DNA from: Bizionia sp. | Lineage (GTDB): Bacteria; Bacteroidota; Bacteroidia; Flavobacteriales; Flavobacteriaceae | NCBI GenBank assembly: GCA_020631395.1 | Contig: JAHDHI010000011.1 | Location: 1 to 64,000, forward strand | Length of the DNA stretch: 64,000 nt | Direction of reading: 5' to 3' | Shown: positions 43,183-52,413 of the stretch, piece by piece | Layout: each line of letters starts with the position of its first letter | How positions within the stretch are numbered: position 1 is the first letter of the stretch | Position numbers and translations under genes: made by a program | The notes under the pieces: model-generated | The model's input: the letters and a program-made list of their open reading frames with translations, nothing else | Told to the model about the DNA's origin: nothing | Database searches by the model: none

Positions 43183-43207
43183 GAGTTCAATCATCTCTTT
43201 AAATATT

Positions 43208-43234
43208 AGCCGAAGCATTGTCTTCGGCTTTTTT
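43208..43234. terminator. Terminator between DUF1573 and aspartyl-protease genes
   Basis: Stem AGCCGAAG/CTTCGGCT, 6-base loop, then TTTTTTA, ending at the 3' edge of the convergent gene. Confidence 0.85.
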
Positions 43235-44570
43235 ATTTTAAAAGGGACTTCAAATAAAAAGACACATTCAATCTTGCTCCACTTCTTTCTATGCCCAATC
43301 GTATATGTGTCCCTTCCTCATCAAAAAATTTGCTCATAATTTCCTGTAAAGTATAATTTTTGGTATCCCTCTTGTTTATGGATACGACAACATCCCCCTT
43401 TTTCAACCCAACTGATTCCGCAGGAGAACCAGGTCTTACATTGGCTATGCTATAAGCTGGTTTTACAACAAGTCTCTTTCTAGCCAAAACAGCTTGTACA
43501 CTCAATGTCCCCCCACTGGATCCCTTCACCGATGTGCTGGGAATACTTTCTATTTCTGTTACCAACCGTATACCATCGTGTTCTAATTCTATCCCGCTTT
43601 TATTGTAGGCAAATGGATCACCAAAGTTAGAATTCTTCTTCAAGGTCAATTTAGCCTTTCCATAATCCATTACAATATTGAACCTTTTCAATATTTCTCC
43701 TCCTATGCTTCCGTTTCTTCCTTTTATTTTTTTTATGTTGGCAATGATGGTCGAATCCGGAAAAGCGACCTTGGGTTTTTTGAGTCTGAAGGATTTTAAG
43801 TTAACCTCATCTATCTTGGATCTTTTCCCATGCACTACTCCACTTAGACCATAACCAAGAAAATCGTCAAAATAATTGTCCTTGGCAGTCAGCCCTATGC
43901 TATAGTCCTCAAATAGCCACAATGCATCACTGCTTCCCGAATCTATGAGCAATTTAACAGGTATTGTTTGCTTCTTTACCGTAGCATCAATGTTAAAGTA
44001 TGGCTTGTCATTGTAAAATTCCAAGTTGAATGTTTCACATCGCCTGCATGATTTGTATTTGTAGTCTTCTGGATTGGTAAGCCTAAGATATTTGTTCTTA
44101 TAGTTGATCTCCACGACGAAATCCTTAAACACGTCATAACCTATTATTCCATGAATTGGAGCTCCCAACTTGGGTGCAAAGTTTATTGAGGAATCGAAAA
44201 CGACGTAAAAACTCTGGTCCTTGTTAATGGCCTCCCCTATCTTGAATTCATTTCGTGACGATTTCAAAGCCTCCACCACTCCATCATTCCCCAATCCCTT
44301 CAAGTATATTTTTTCTGCATTCAAAATCTCCAAGGAATCTGAAGCTTTCAAAAAATTGAATACAATTGGCCTACTGACTCCTGTGTCCAACAAGAAGGAC
44401 AATTCTATTCCATTGACCTCTATTGGAATGACGATGACATTGTTTATTAATTGAAATCTAATTTTATCGCTTCCCTTTTTGTTTTTAATTTCATACTTAC
44501 TCTGTGAAAAACAAGAAGTTATGATAAAAACCCCAAATATTATGGAAGAAAAAAGTTTTTTTATTTGCAT
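43233..44570 (-). CDS. Secreted retropepsin-like aspartyl protease with PDZ domain
   Basis: 445 residues from ATG 44570, which opens into a signal peptide (MQIKKLFSSIIFGVFIITSC, with a possible lipid Cys20); 25 upstream codons are rejected. Two retropepsin-type halves carry the Asp motifs LLDTGVSRP (about 61-69) and LIDSGSSDAL (about 182-191). A C-terminal PDZ domain (VRPGSPAESVGLKKGDVVVSIN) follows. Single-chain bilobal proteins of this kind are common in Bacteroidota; substrates unknown. Confidence 0.88.
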   Translation of the reverse strand: MQIKKLFSSIIFGVFIITSCFSQSKYEIKNKKGSDKIRFQLINNVIVIPIEVNGIELSFLLDTGVSRPIVFNFLKASDSLEILNAEKIYLKGLGNDGVVEALKSSRNEFKIGEAINKDQSFYVVFDSSINFAPKLGAPIHGIIGYDVFKDFVVEINYKNKYLRLTNPEDYKYKSCRRCETFNLEFYNDKPYFNIDATVKKQTIPVKLLIDSGSSDALWLFEDYSIGLTAKDNYFDDFLGYGLSGVVHGKRSKIDEVNLKSFRLKKPKVAFPDSTIIANIKKIKGRNGSIGGEILKRFNIVMDYGKAKLTLKKNSNFGDPFAYNKSGIELEHDGIRLVTEIESIPSTSVKGSSGGTLSVQAVLARKRLVVKPAYSIANVRPGSPAESVGLKKGDVVVSINKRDTKNYTLQEIMSKFFDEEGTHIRLGIERSGARLNVSFYLKSLLK

Positions 44571-44690
44571 AAGAGAGTATATACTGATTTTGAAGTTACA
44601 CAACTTTAGTTGAATACGACTATTAAAAGCCAATATTTTAAACAAATTTTAAGATATTTTTTTGCAACTTTGTCTTTTAAATTTAACAAT

Positions 44691-45881
44691 ATGCCAACAA
44701 TATCACAGAAAGGGCAATTAATGCCACAATCTCCTATTAGAAAGCTTGTTCCTTTTGCTGAAAAAGCATACAAACAAGGGAAGACAGTTTACCATTTAAA
44801 CATTGGACAACCGGATATTAAAACACCGCAAATAGCATTGGATGCTGTAAAAATTCATTCTTTGGATATTCTTGCCTATACTAGATCTGAAGGTTCTGAA
44901 GCCTATCGTGAAAAAATAGCCAATTACTATGCTAAAAACGACATACACGTAAAGCATGATGACATCATAGTCACCACAGGAGGTAGTGAAGCTTTGCTTT
45001 TTACCTTTGGAAGCATCATGGATGTAGACGACGAAGTCATTATTCCTGAACCTTTTTATGCCAATTACAATGGTTTTTCAACAGCTTCTGGAGTGAATGT
45101 GGTACCAGTAATCTCAAAAATAGAAGATAATTTCGCATTACCTCCAATCGAAGAGTTTGAAAAGCTGATTACACCTAAAACAAAAGCCATACTTATCTGC
45201 AACCCAGGAAATCCAACGGGTTACCTTTACTCCAAGGAAGAAATACAAAAATTGTCAGCCATAGTAAAGAAGCACGACTTGTTCTTAATTGCGGACGAGG
45301 TATATCGTGAGTTTGCCTATGATGGAGCAACCCATTACTCCATCCTTCAAGAAGAGGGCTTGATCGAACATGCCATAATCATAGATTCCGTCTCCAAACG
45401 TTACAGCATGTGCGGTGCGAGAATTGGTTGCATGGTCTCTAAAAACAAAGAGGTGATACAAACCGCTTTGAAATTTGCACAAGCAAGATTGAGCCCTCCA
45501 ACGTTGGCACAAATTGCCAGTGAGGCTGCATTGGCTACTCCACAAAGTTATTTTGATGATGTCATTGAGGAGTATGTGGAAAGAAGAAACACCTTAATAA
45601 GTGAATTGAAAAACATAGAAGGCATAAAAGTTGCCAATCCAAAAGGTGCATTTTATTGCATTGCAGAGTTGCCAATAAAAAATAGTGACAAATTTGCGCA
45701 ATGGCTTTTAGAGAGCTTTTCCATTGACAACGAGACTGTTATGGTTGCCCCTGCTGCAGGTTTTTATTCTACGCCCGGAGTCGGTCTAAACCAAATAAGG
45801 ATTGCATACGTACTTAATAAGGAAAGTTTGAAAAAAGCCGTGAACATTATAAAAGAAGCTTTAAAAGTCTATAAGGATTAG
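44691..45881 (+). CDS. Pyridoxal-phosphate aminotransferase (aspartate aminotransferase-like)
   Basis: 396 residues from ATG 44691; 27 upstream codons overlap the divergent gene's promoter and are rejected. Class I fold with NPGNPTG (171-177), ADEVYREF (201-208) and the Schiff-base Lys236 in SVSKRYSMCGARIG. N-terminal HLNIGQPDIKTP is typical of type Ib aspartate aminotransferases, but amino-acid preference cannot be set from sequence. The stop codon overlaps the murB start by 1 bp. Confidence 0.88.
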   Translation: MPTISQKGQLMPQSPIRKLVPFAEKAYKQGKTVYHLNIGQPDIKTPQIALDAVKIHSLDILAYTRSEGSEAYREKIANYYAKNDIHVKHDDIIVTTGGSEALLFTFGSIMDVDDEVIIPEPFYANYNGFSTASGVNVVPVISKIEDNFALPPIEEFEKLITPKTKAILICNPGNPTGYLYSKEEIQKLSAIVKKHDLFLIADEVYREFAYDGATHYSILQEEGLIEHAIIIDSVSKRYSMCGARIGCMVSKNKEVIQTALKFAQARLSPPTLAQIASEAALATPQSYFDDVIEEYVERRNTLISELKNIEGIKVANPKGAFYCIAELPIKNSDKFAQWLLESFSIDNETVMVAPAAGFYSTPGVGLNQIRIAYVLNKESLKKAVNIIKEALKVYKD

Positions 45882-46894
45882 TGCACATAAAATCGAACAT
45901 ATCTTTAAAACCATATAACACTTTTGGTATTGATGTGATGGCGAAGCATTTTGTTTCGGTAACGTCATTGCCTGAACTCAAATCGGTTTTGAAACTAGAA
46001 GACTTCCCCGAAAAGCTAATATTGGGAGGAGGCAGCAACATGTTGCTTACAAAACCCATAGAAGCCTTGGTTATCCATGTCGATTTAAAAGGCATTTCCA
46101 TTGTATCGGAAGACAGTTCATCAGCTATGGTAAAGTCCGAAGCTGGTGAAAACTGGCACGAATTCGTTCTATGGTGCTTGCACAAAGACTTTGGAGGCTT
46201 GGAAAACATGTCTCTGATTCCTGGTAACGTAGGAACGTCCCCCATTCAAAACATAGGTGCATACGGTGTAGAGCTAAAAGATCATTTTGTTTCTTGTGAA
46301 GCGCTGAACTTGGAAACTTTGGAAATGAAGACCTTCAACAAGGAGGAATGTGCATTTGATTATCGCAATTCCATCTTCAAGCAGAAAGCAAAGGGAAAGT
46401 ACATAATTACCAGCGTTATTTTTAAACTTACCAAAAACAACCATCAATTCCGCACCAACTATGGTGCCATCAAGACCCAATTGGAGACTATGAATGTAAA
46501 AGATCCAACGATCCAAGATATCTCCAAAGCAGTAATCTCCATTCGTGAAAGTAAATTGCCAGATCCGAAAAAAATAGGGAACAGTGGTAGTTTTTTCAAA
46601 AACCCTGTAATTCCATTGGAAGATTTCAAAGCTTTGCTAATCAATTTCCCTGACGCCCCAAGTTACATCGTTTCAAAAAACGAAGTTAAGGTACCTGCGG
46701 GCTGGCTTATTGAGAAAGCAGGGTTCAAAGGCAAGACTTTTGGCAATTATGGCGTACATAAAAACCAAGCCCTTGTCCTTGTCAATTATGGAGATGCCAA
46801 AGGAGAAAACATCTTGGCGCTTTCAAAATTGATTCAAAAGACTATTTATCGTATATTTAACATCTCAATAGAAACTGAAGTTAATATTTTATAA
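45881..46894 (+). CDS. murB: UDP-N-acetylenolpyruvoylglucosamine reductase
   Basis: 337 residues, GTG start overlapping the previous stop by one base. MurB reduces UDP-GlcNAc-enolpyruvate to UDP-MurNAc with FAD and NADPH. Motifs: NTFGID near the start, LGGGSNMLL (48-56), SLIPGNVGTSPIQNIGAYG for FAD binding, and GNSGSFFKNP with the catalytic Ser; a C-terminal Glu lies in ETEVNIL. It is a type I MurB (E. coli-like length). Operon with the aminotransferase. Confidence 0.95.
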   Translation: MHIKSNISLKPYNTFGIDVMAKHFVSVTSLPELKSVLKLEDFPEKLILGGGSNMLLTKPIEALVIHVDLKGISIVSEDSSSAMVKSEAGENWHEFVLWCLHKDFGGLENMSLIPGNVGTSPIQNIGAYGVELKDHFVSCEALNLETLEMKTFNKEECAFDYRNSIFKQKAKGKYIITSVIFKLTKNNHQFRTNYGAIKTQLETMNVKDPTIQDISKAVISIRESKLPDPKKIGNSGSFFKNPVIPLEDFKALLINFPDAPSYIVSKNEVKVPAGWLIEKAGFKGKTFGNYGVHKNQALVLVNYGDAKGENILALSKLIQKTIYRIFNISIETEVNIL

Positions 46895-46916
46895 GTCAAC
46901 GCAATAACTTCTCTAT

Positions 46917-47486
46917 ATGATTGTTAAACAAGTAACAAAGAACACTCCCTTAAAATTGAATACAACAATAGAAAAAGATATTGTAGACCTGATGCGGGAT
47001 GGTGATAAAAAAGCCATTTCGTTGTTATACGAAAACTATTCAGATGCGCTTTTGGGCGTAATAAAAAAAGTAATCACTGATGACGATTTGGCAAAAGACG
47101 TCCTTCAAGAAAGCTTTATCAAAGTTTGGAAGAAAGGAAAAACCTACAATCCAGAGAAGGCAAAACTCTTTACCTGGCTGTATAGAATCGTGTATAACAC
47201 CTCTATAGACAAGGTAAGATCATTAAACAATAAAACTAGCAAGGAAATCCAAATAGAAGCTTCCAACGTATATAAGTTGACTTCCGATAGCTTAAATCAA
47301 GATACTCTAGACATACAAAAACACATGAGTAGTTTGGATTTAAAATATCAAATAGTCATAAACGCTCTTTTTTTCGAGGGAATGACACAGCAAGAAGCGA
47401 GCGACGAATTAAATATTCCGTTAGGAACTATAAAGTCTAGATTAAAAATAGGATTACGTGAATTGAAGAAGATTTACAATCCTTAA
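46917..47486 (+). CDS. ECF-type RNA polymerase sigma factor
   Basis: 189 residues. Region 2: LYENYSDALLGVIKKVITDD and AKLFTWLYRIVYNTSIDKVRS; region 4: LFFEGMTQQEASDELNIPLGTIKSRLKIGL. The sequence resembles the SigK-like ECF group whose partners are RskA-type anti-sigma factors, and such a gene lies 9 bp downstream. Confidence 0.9.
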   Translation: MIVKQVTKNTPLKLNTTIEKDIVDLMRDGDKKAISLLYENYSDALLGVIKKVITDDDLAKDVLQESFIKVWKKGKTYNPEKAKLFTWLYRIVYNTSIDKVRSLNNKTSKEIQIEASNVYKLTSDSLNQDTLDIQKHMSSLDLKYQIVINALFFEGMTQQEASDELNIPLGTIKSRLKIGLRELKKIYNP

Positions 47487-47495
47487 CAAACAAGT

Positions 47496-48293
47496 ATGAT
47501 GAATGTTGATATAAATACTTTTTTAAACTCTGGTCTGTTAGATAGATATCTAATCGGTCAGACTTCACCTAAAGAGAGTCTTAAGGTAGAAGAATACATT
47601 GACAGATACCCTGATGTAAAAGCTACATACGACAAGCTTCAAGATCAGTTGGAATTTGTTTCTCAAGCTAATGCCGTAAAGGCACCAGCCCATTTATTGA
47701 ATTCCATCTTAAGTGAATTGGACGAAAAACCCGTTGTTGCACTTCAACAAAAACCAAAAAAATATTGGTATAGCTTTAGTGTGGCCGCCAGCATAACTGC
47801 ATTGTTGTTTGCCGGCTCTTCCTTTTACTTTTTCATGCAAAATCAGAAATTGGCAAGTGAGAACCAAATAGTAGTAGAAGAACTTTTCGATTTAAGGAAC
47901 GACATAGATGAAAACAATTCCAGATTGGAATTATTGATGGAACAATTTGCGCAGCTTAACAATCCTGAGACCGAAAAATACATTTTGAAGGGTAACAAGA
48001 GAGCAAAAAACCTTAAAACGGTAGCCTATATAAATCCAAAAGAAAAAACATCGATGATAGATGTCATAGCATTGCCAGCATTACCTGGCGAAAAATGCTT
48101 CCAAATGTGGGCAGAAGTACAGGACAAGATGGTTAACCTCGGTATTTTGAGTGAAACCGATAGACGTCTACAAAAAATCCCATATACGGAAGATGCTTTG
48201 GGACTCACCATTACGATAGAACCTAAAGGAGGAAGTCAAAACACTTCTGGAGACATACCCGTTGCAGAAATAGAATTGAAGCTCAACGATTAG
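47496..48293 (+). CDS. RskA-like anti-sigma factor
   Basis: 265 residues; either of two adjacent ATG codons may start it. Cytoplasmic N-terminus LLDRYLIGQTSPKESLKVEEYI (anti-sigma type), one transmembrane helix (about 93-112), a coiled segment (about 118-150) and a C-terminal RskA domain with LPALPGEKCFQMWAEVQDKMVNLG and GLTITIEPKGGS. It would hold the upstream sigma factor inactive until cleaved in the membrane. Confidence 0.9.
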   Translation: MMNVDINTFLNSGLLDRYLIGQTSPKESLKVEEYIDRYPDVKATYDKLQDQLEFVSQANAVKAPAHLLNSILSELDEKPVVALQQKPKKYWYSFSVAASITALLFAGSSFYFFMQNQKLASENQIVVEELFDLRNDIDENNSRLELLMEQFAQLNNPETEKYILKGNKRAKNLKTVAYINPKEKTSMIDVIALPALPGEKCFQMWAEVQDKMVNLGILSETDRRLQKIPYTEDALGLTITIEPKGGSQNTSGDIPVAEIELKLND

Positions 48294-48312
48294 AACTTCT
48301 TCTTAAAAAAAC

Positions 48313-48350
48313 AAAGAGCTCGTCTAAAATAATTTTAGACGAGCTTTCAT
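48313..48350. terminator. Bidirectional terminator between anti-sigma gene and aqpZ
   Basis: Arms AGCTCGTCTAAAAT and ATTTTAGACGAGCT around one base, flanked by an A-run and a T-run. Confidence 0.85.
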
Positions 48351-48361
48351 ATTATAAAAAC

Positions 48362-49054
48362 TCACCTCTCCTCCTTATCGAATATAACTTTATAAATGAA
48401 TCCTGCAACAATGGCTCCTGCAATTGGAGCTAACCAAAACAACCACAGTTGTGCAGGGTAATCTCCTCCAGCAAACAAGGCTTGACTTGTTGATCGTGCA
48501 GGATTTACAGACGTATTGGTAATGGGGATGCTAACCAAATGAATAAGTGTCAGTCCCAAACCTATGGCAATTGGAGCAAATCCTTTCGGTACTCTAGTAC
48601 TCGTACTTCCCAAGATGATGATCAAGAAAAATAGAGTCAACAAAAATTCTGTGATCAATCCGGATAGCATGGAAAAACCTCCAGGTGACAATGCATCATA
48701 TCCATTGGCTGCAAAGCTCCCCACGCCAGTGAAGTTCTCTTTTCCAGACACTATAAGATACAATGCTCCAGCAGCCAACAAACCACCTCCTACTTGGACT
48801 ATGACATAACCCAACAAGTCTTTTGCAGGAAACCTTCCTCCAGCCCAAAGACCAAAAGACACTGCAGGATTGAAATGTCCTCCAGAAATGTGCCCAACCG
48901 CATATGCCATAGTTAAAACAGTTAATCCAAATGCCAATGCCACACCTACAAAACCGATACCTAGTTCAGGGAAAGCTGCAGCAAAGATGGCACTACCGCA
49001 CCCTCCAAAGACAAGCCAAAAAGTTCCAAAAAATTCTGCTAATAATTTTTTCAT
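48362..49054 (-). CDS. aqpZ: Aquaporin Z
   Basis: 230 residues, six membrane segments and the two NPA boxes (HFNPAVS and SVNPARS). The Arg after the second NPA box and the narrow-filter residues of water-specific channels (including the Phe in LVFGGCG-type TM1) favour AqpZ over glycerol facilitators. It moves water across the inner membrane. Monocistronic. Confidence 0.95.
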   Translation of the reverse strand: MKKLLAEFFGTFWLVFGGCGSAIFAAAFPELGIGFVGVALAFGLTVLTMAYAVGHISGGHFNPAVSFGLWAGGRFPAKDLLGYVIVQVGGGLLAAGALYLIVSGKENFTGVGSFAANGYDALSPGGFSMLSGLITEFLLTLFFLIIILGSTSTRVPKGFAPIAIGLGLTLIHLVSIPITNTSVNPARSTSQALFAGGDYPAQLWLFWLAPIAGAIVAGFIYKVIFDKEER

Positions 49055-49222
49055 AAAAAATAAAATGATTGGTTAATAATACGAAAAGGTATAAAACTCA
49101 TTTTTTATAAAATCCAATTGCTAGTCAATTTTTGTAGCAATTCGACTAATCTCTTGAAAAAATCGTTGAAACCACTTCATAACTATCTGTACGACTTTAT
49201 TTAAATAATGTTTTAAAACCGT

Positions 49223-49230
49223 TATCTTTG
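49223..49230 (+). promoter_or_regulatory. -7 element of the small membrane protein/glycosyltransferase operon
   Basis: TATCTTTG fits TAnnTTTG, 31 bp before the GTG start. No clear TTG box lies at the usual distance. Confidence 0.5.
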
Positions 49231-49261
49231 TACTCCCAATTATTTAAAACATAAAAAACAC

Positions 49262-49465
49262 GTGAAACTTTTATTAATCACATTAGCGCTATTAGGATTG
49301 GCCGTTGCAGGAATTGCCATTAAGATCTGGGCAAAGAAAGATGGTAAATTCGCAGGAACTTGTGCAAGTCAAAATCCCATGTTGAACAAAGAAGGAGAAG
49401 CTTGTGGTTTTTGTGGAAAAACACCAGACCAATACGCCGATTGCAACGAACCTCAACATTCATAG
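49262..49465 (+). CDS. Small single-pass membrane protein with Cys-rich end
   Basis: 67 residues, GTG start. One hydrophobic segment (about 3-23) and then CASQNPMLNKEGEACGFCGKTPDQYADC: four cysteines, including CGFC, that may bind metal. Proteins of this kind are widespread in Flavobacteriaceae, usually annotated only as membrane or secreted protein. It starts a tight run with the glycosyltransferase, sigma factor and Nramp-related genes. Confidence 0.7.
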   Translation: MKLLLITLALLGLAVAGIAIKIWAKKDGKFAGTCASQNPMLNKEGEACGFCGKTPDQYADCNEPQHS

Positions 49466-49471
49466 GGCAAT

Positions 49472-50584
49472 ATGATCATACTTGATGTTGTATTCTACAG
49501 CTTTGTCGTTGTGGTTTGTATACAAGTCGTATTCTATGGTATTGTCTTTGGTCAATTTGCATTTGACAAATCTTCCAATAAAAGCTCCAAAAGCATAGAT
49601 GTTTCCGTTATAATTTGTGCTAAAAACGAAGCAAAAAACTTAAAAGACCATCTCCCATCCATCCTAAATCAGGATTACCCCGCTTTCGAAGTCGTTTTGA
49701 TCAATGATGCCTCTCATGATGATACGCTTGAGGTGATGGAGTCCTTTTCAAAAAAATACGATAACGTTAAAATTGTAAACGTAAAAAACGTCGAAGCCTT
49801 TTGGGGCAACAAGAAATATGCATTGACATTGGGAATCAAAGCTGCAAAAAATGAAAATCTGTTATTCACGGATGCAGATTGTAAACCTGTTTCCGACCAA
49901 TGGATAAGGACAATGTGCGATAACTTCTCCAAATCGTCCACCATTGTTTTGGGTTATGGCGCCTATAACAAGCATAACTATTCATTCCTAAACAAGTTGA
50001 TTCGCTATGAAACCCTATTGACGGCGATTCAATATTTCTCCTTGGCTAAAATAGGAATTCCCTATATGGGAGTAGGTCGCAATCTGGCTTACAACAGATC
50101 GGAGTTCTTCAAGACTAACGGCTTCATAAACCACATAGACATTCGTTCCGGTGATGATGACTTGTTTGTAAACGAGGCCGCAGACTCTACCAACACGAGT
50201 ATTTCAATTTCAAAAAAGAGTTTTACCACATCCAACCCAAAAACGAGCTTCAAGGATTGGTTTAGACAAAAAAGGAGACATGTGTCCACTGCGAACAACT
50301 ACAAGTTCATCCATAAATGCATACTAGTATTCTTTTACGGCTCTCAATTGTTATTTTGGCTATTGTCGGCTACGCTTTTAGCCTTCTCGTTCTATTGGGA
50401 GTTTGTTCTGATGTTAATCATTTTTAGAATCTTCATTCAATTTCTAATCGTTGGTTTTTCAGCAAAAAAACTAAATGAAATCGATGTTTTGCCCTTACTT
50501 CCTTTTTTGGAATTGTTTCTAATTCTTTTTCAATTAACTATATTTATAACCAATCTTATATCAAAACCAAAACATTGGAAATAA
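49472..50584 (+). CDS. Membrane-bound family 2 glycosyltransferase
   Basis: 370 residues: N-terminal membrane segment (about 5-28), a GT-A domain with VIICAKNEAKNL, VLINDASHDDT, the DxD motif FTDADCKP and the GDDDLFVNEA acceptor site, plus the processive-type QKRRH in DWFRQKRRHV, then two or three C-terminal membrane segments (about 280-360). It probably polymerises or extends an envelope glycan. The stop overlaps the next sigma-factor start by 10 bp. Confidence 0.88.
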   Translation: MIILDVVFYSFVVVVCIQVVFYGIVFGQFAFDKSSNKSSKSIDVSVIICAKNEAKNLKDHLPSILNQDYPAFEVVLINDASHDDTLEVMESFSKKYDNVKIVNVKNVEAFWGNKKYALTLGIKAAKNENLLFTDADCKPVSDQWIRTMCDNFSKSSTIVLGYGAYNKHNYSFLNKLIRYETLLTAIQYFSLAKIGIPYMGVGRNLAYNRSEFFKTNGFINHIDIRSGDDDLFVNEAADSTNTSISISKKSFTTSNPKTSFKDWFRQKRRHVSTANNYKFIHKCILVFFYGSQLLFWLLSATLLAFSFYWEFVLMLIIFRIFIQFLIVGFSAKKLNEIDVLPLLPFLELFLILFQLTIFITNLISKPKHWK

Positions 50585-51123
50585 AAGAAGCTATAAGAAA
50601 GGCCAAACTAAACGATCAAAAAGCATTTAATTTCTTATTGGATGAATTTTGGGATAGCGTATATGGTTTTCAATTAAAACGGATTGAAAATGAAAATGAT
50701 GCCGAGGATGTCACCATTCAAACATTTTCCAGAGCCTTCGACAAAATAAAGACCTACAATGAGGACTACAAGTTCAAAACTTGGTTGATTACCATCTCCA
50801 AAAACATTCACATCGACCTGGTCAGAAAAGAAAAAAGCTCCATCAATTCGAAGATTTCAGACCATGAAGACGACAAAATCTACAACGTATTGGATGATTC
50901 CCCTTCTCCCGAGGACAAATTGATTACAGAGCAAAATCTAGCCAAACTACTTCGCGACATCAAAAAACTGAAACCGCATTATCAGGAAGTCATCAATCTT
51001 CGTTATTTTCAAGAATTGAGTTACAAGGACATCAGCGAAGAATTAAACGAACCAATGAACAACGTAAAAGTAAAGCTACTACGTGCCAAAAAGCTGTTGG
51101 CAGAGATTATTAACAAGAAATAA
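50575..51123 (+). CDS. ECF-type RNA polymerase sigma factor
   Basis: 182 residues, TTG start inside the end of the glycosyltransferase gene. Region 2: DEFWDSVYGFQLKRI, AEDVTIQTFSRAFDKI and FKTWLITISKNIHIDLVRKE; region 4: YFQELSYKDISEELNEPMNNVKVKLLRAKK. No anti-sigma gene follows; the downstream neighbour is a transporter, starting at the adjacent base. Confidence 0.88.
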   Translation: MEIKEAIRKAKLNDQKAFNFLLDEFWDSVYGFQLKRIENENDAEDVTIQTFSRAFDKIKTYNEDYKFKTWLITISKNIHIDLVRKEKSSINSKISDHEDDKIYNVLDDSPSPEDKLITEQNLAKLLRDIKKLKPHYQEVINLRYFQELSYKDISEELNEPMNNVKVKLLRAKKLLAEIINKK

Positions 51124-52371
51124 ATGATTTCACTAAAAAAATTAGGCCCAGGGTTGTTGTTTGCAGGCGCCGCCATAGGTGTGTCGCACTTGGTACAATC
51201 CACTCGTGCTGGCGCGGATTTTGGATTGGGGCTTCTATGGGCCTTGCTGCTTGTAAATCTTTTCAAGTATCCATTCTTTCAGTTTGGCCCCCGTTATGCA
51301 TCTGCAACTGGCGAAAGTCTATTGGAAGGTTACAAGAAGTTGGGCAAAGGGGTACTAACGGCGTACTTCGTCATTACTTTCGCCACGATGTTCACTATAC
51401 AAACAGCTGTTACCATAGTCACTGCTGGCTTGGCTTCGACACTTTTAGGCGACTTCAGTCCAATTGTCATTGGCAACATGACGATATCGAGCATTCAAAT
51501 TTGGACAGCCATCATCCTTTTGATCTGCCTGATCACCTTGTTTGTTGGCAAATACAAATTACTGGACAAGTTGATCAAGGTCATCATCCTTACACTCACC
51601 ATCAGCACGCTTTTCGCCGTCGCTTTTGCGTTGGCAAAAAACAACAATTCAATGTCATTGGTTCAAAAAATCCCTCAAGGCTTGGAAGTAGCATTCCTCA
51701 TCGCCTTCATGGGATGGATGCCAGCCCCTTTGGACATTTCCATTTGGCACTCGCTTTGGGCTGTAGAAAAGAGAAAGGATACGACGGACTATACGCCAAA
51801 ATCTGCTTTGTTGGATTTTAACATTGGATACATAGGCACCATTGTCTTGGGAATTGGCTTCGTGCTCTTAGGCTATCTGATAATGTTCAATAGCGGGGAA
51901 ACCTTTAGCAACAAAGCTGGTGCTTTTTCCAACCAACTAATACAAATGTACACGAACAGTCTAGGCAACTGGGCTTATGTGATCATTGGAGTAGCAGCTT
52001 TCACAACCATGTTCAGTACTACGTTGACAACATTGGACGCTTCACCTAGAGCGATGCACAAAACTGCGGAGCTCCTGATTGAAAAACCCATAAAGCGTGG
52101 TTATTTGTTTTGGATTTCGTTGTTGTCCATTGGAACCCTCCTCATTTTTTTCTGCTTGGCCTCAGAAATGGGACTACTCATAAAAATCGCTACCATCCTA
52201 TCGTTTTTGACAGCTCCCTTCTATGCCATCATCAACTACCTTCTAATTAAGGGGAGACATACTCCAAAGCCATGGAGGCCATCAAGATTCATGCATCTAC
52301 TAAGTATTTCCGGCATCGTTTTCCTCATCGGTTTCAGCATTTGGTATATTGTCACTTTATTGAATAATTAA
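51124..52371 (+). CDS. Nramp-related membrane transporter (atypical)
   Basis: 415 residues with eleven predicted membrane segments; start immediately follows the sigma factor stop. The fold matches Nramp (GPGLLFAGAAIGV--STRAGADFG in TM1), but the metal-binding Asp-Pro-Gly-Asn motif of TM1 is replaced by SHLVQ and the Met-Pro-His of TM6 by MPA in FMGWMPAPLDISIW. It is therefore not a canonical manganese/iron transporter. It could move magnesium, as in the NRMT branch, or another substrate. Confidence 0.82.
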   Translation: MISLKKLGPGLLFAGAAIGVSHLVQSTRAGADFGLGLLWALLLVNLFKYPFFQFGPRYASATGESLLEGYKKLGKGVLTAYFVITFATMFTIQTAVTIVTAGLASTLLGDFSPIVIGNMTISSIQIWTAIILLICLITLFVGKYKLLDKLIKVIILTLTISTLFAVAFALAKNNNSMSLVQKIPQGLEVAFLIAFMGWMPAPLDISIWHSLWAVEKRKDTTDYTPKSALLDFNIGYIGTIVLGIGFVLLGYLIMFNSGETFSNKAGAFSNQLIQMYTNSLGNWAYVIIGVAAFTTMFSTTLTTLDASPRAMHKTAELLIEKPIKRGYLFWISLLSIGTLLIFFCLASEMGLLIKIATILSFLTAPFYAIINYLLIKGRHTPKPWRPSRFMHLLSISGIVFLIGFSIWYIVTLLNN

Positions 52372-52391
52372 TAGAATACTTCGTATCTTTG
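52360..52391 (+). promoter_or_regulatory. Consensus Bacteroidota promoter of lipA-gap
   Basis: TTG (52360-52362), 21-base spacer, TATCTTTG (52384-52391); ATG of lipA is 22 bp further. The -33 box overlaps the end of the transporter gene. Confidence 0.78.
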
Positions 52392-52413
52392 CCTCTCAAG
52401 AAACAATGCATTT

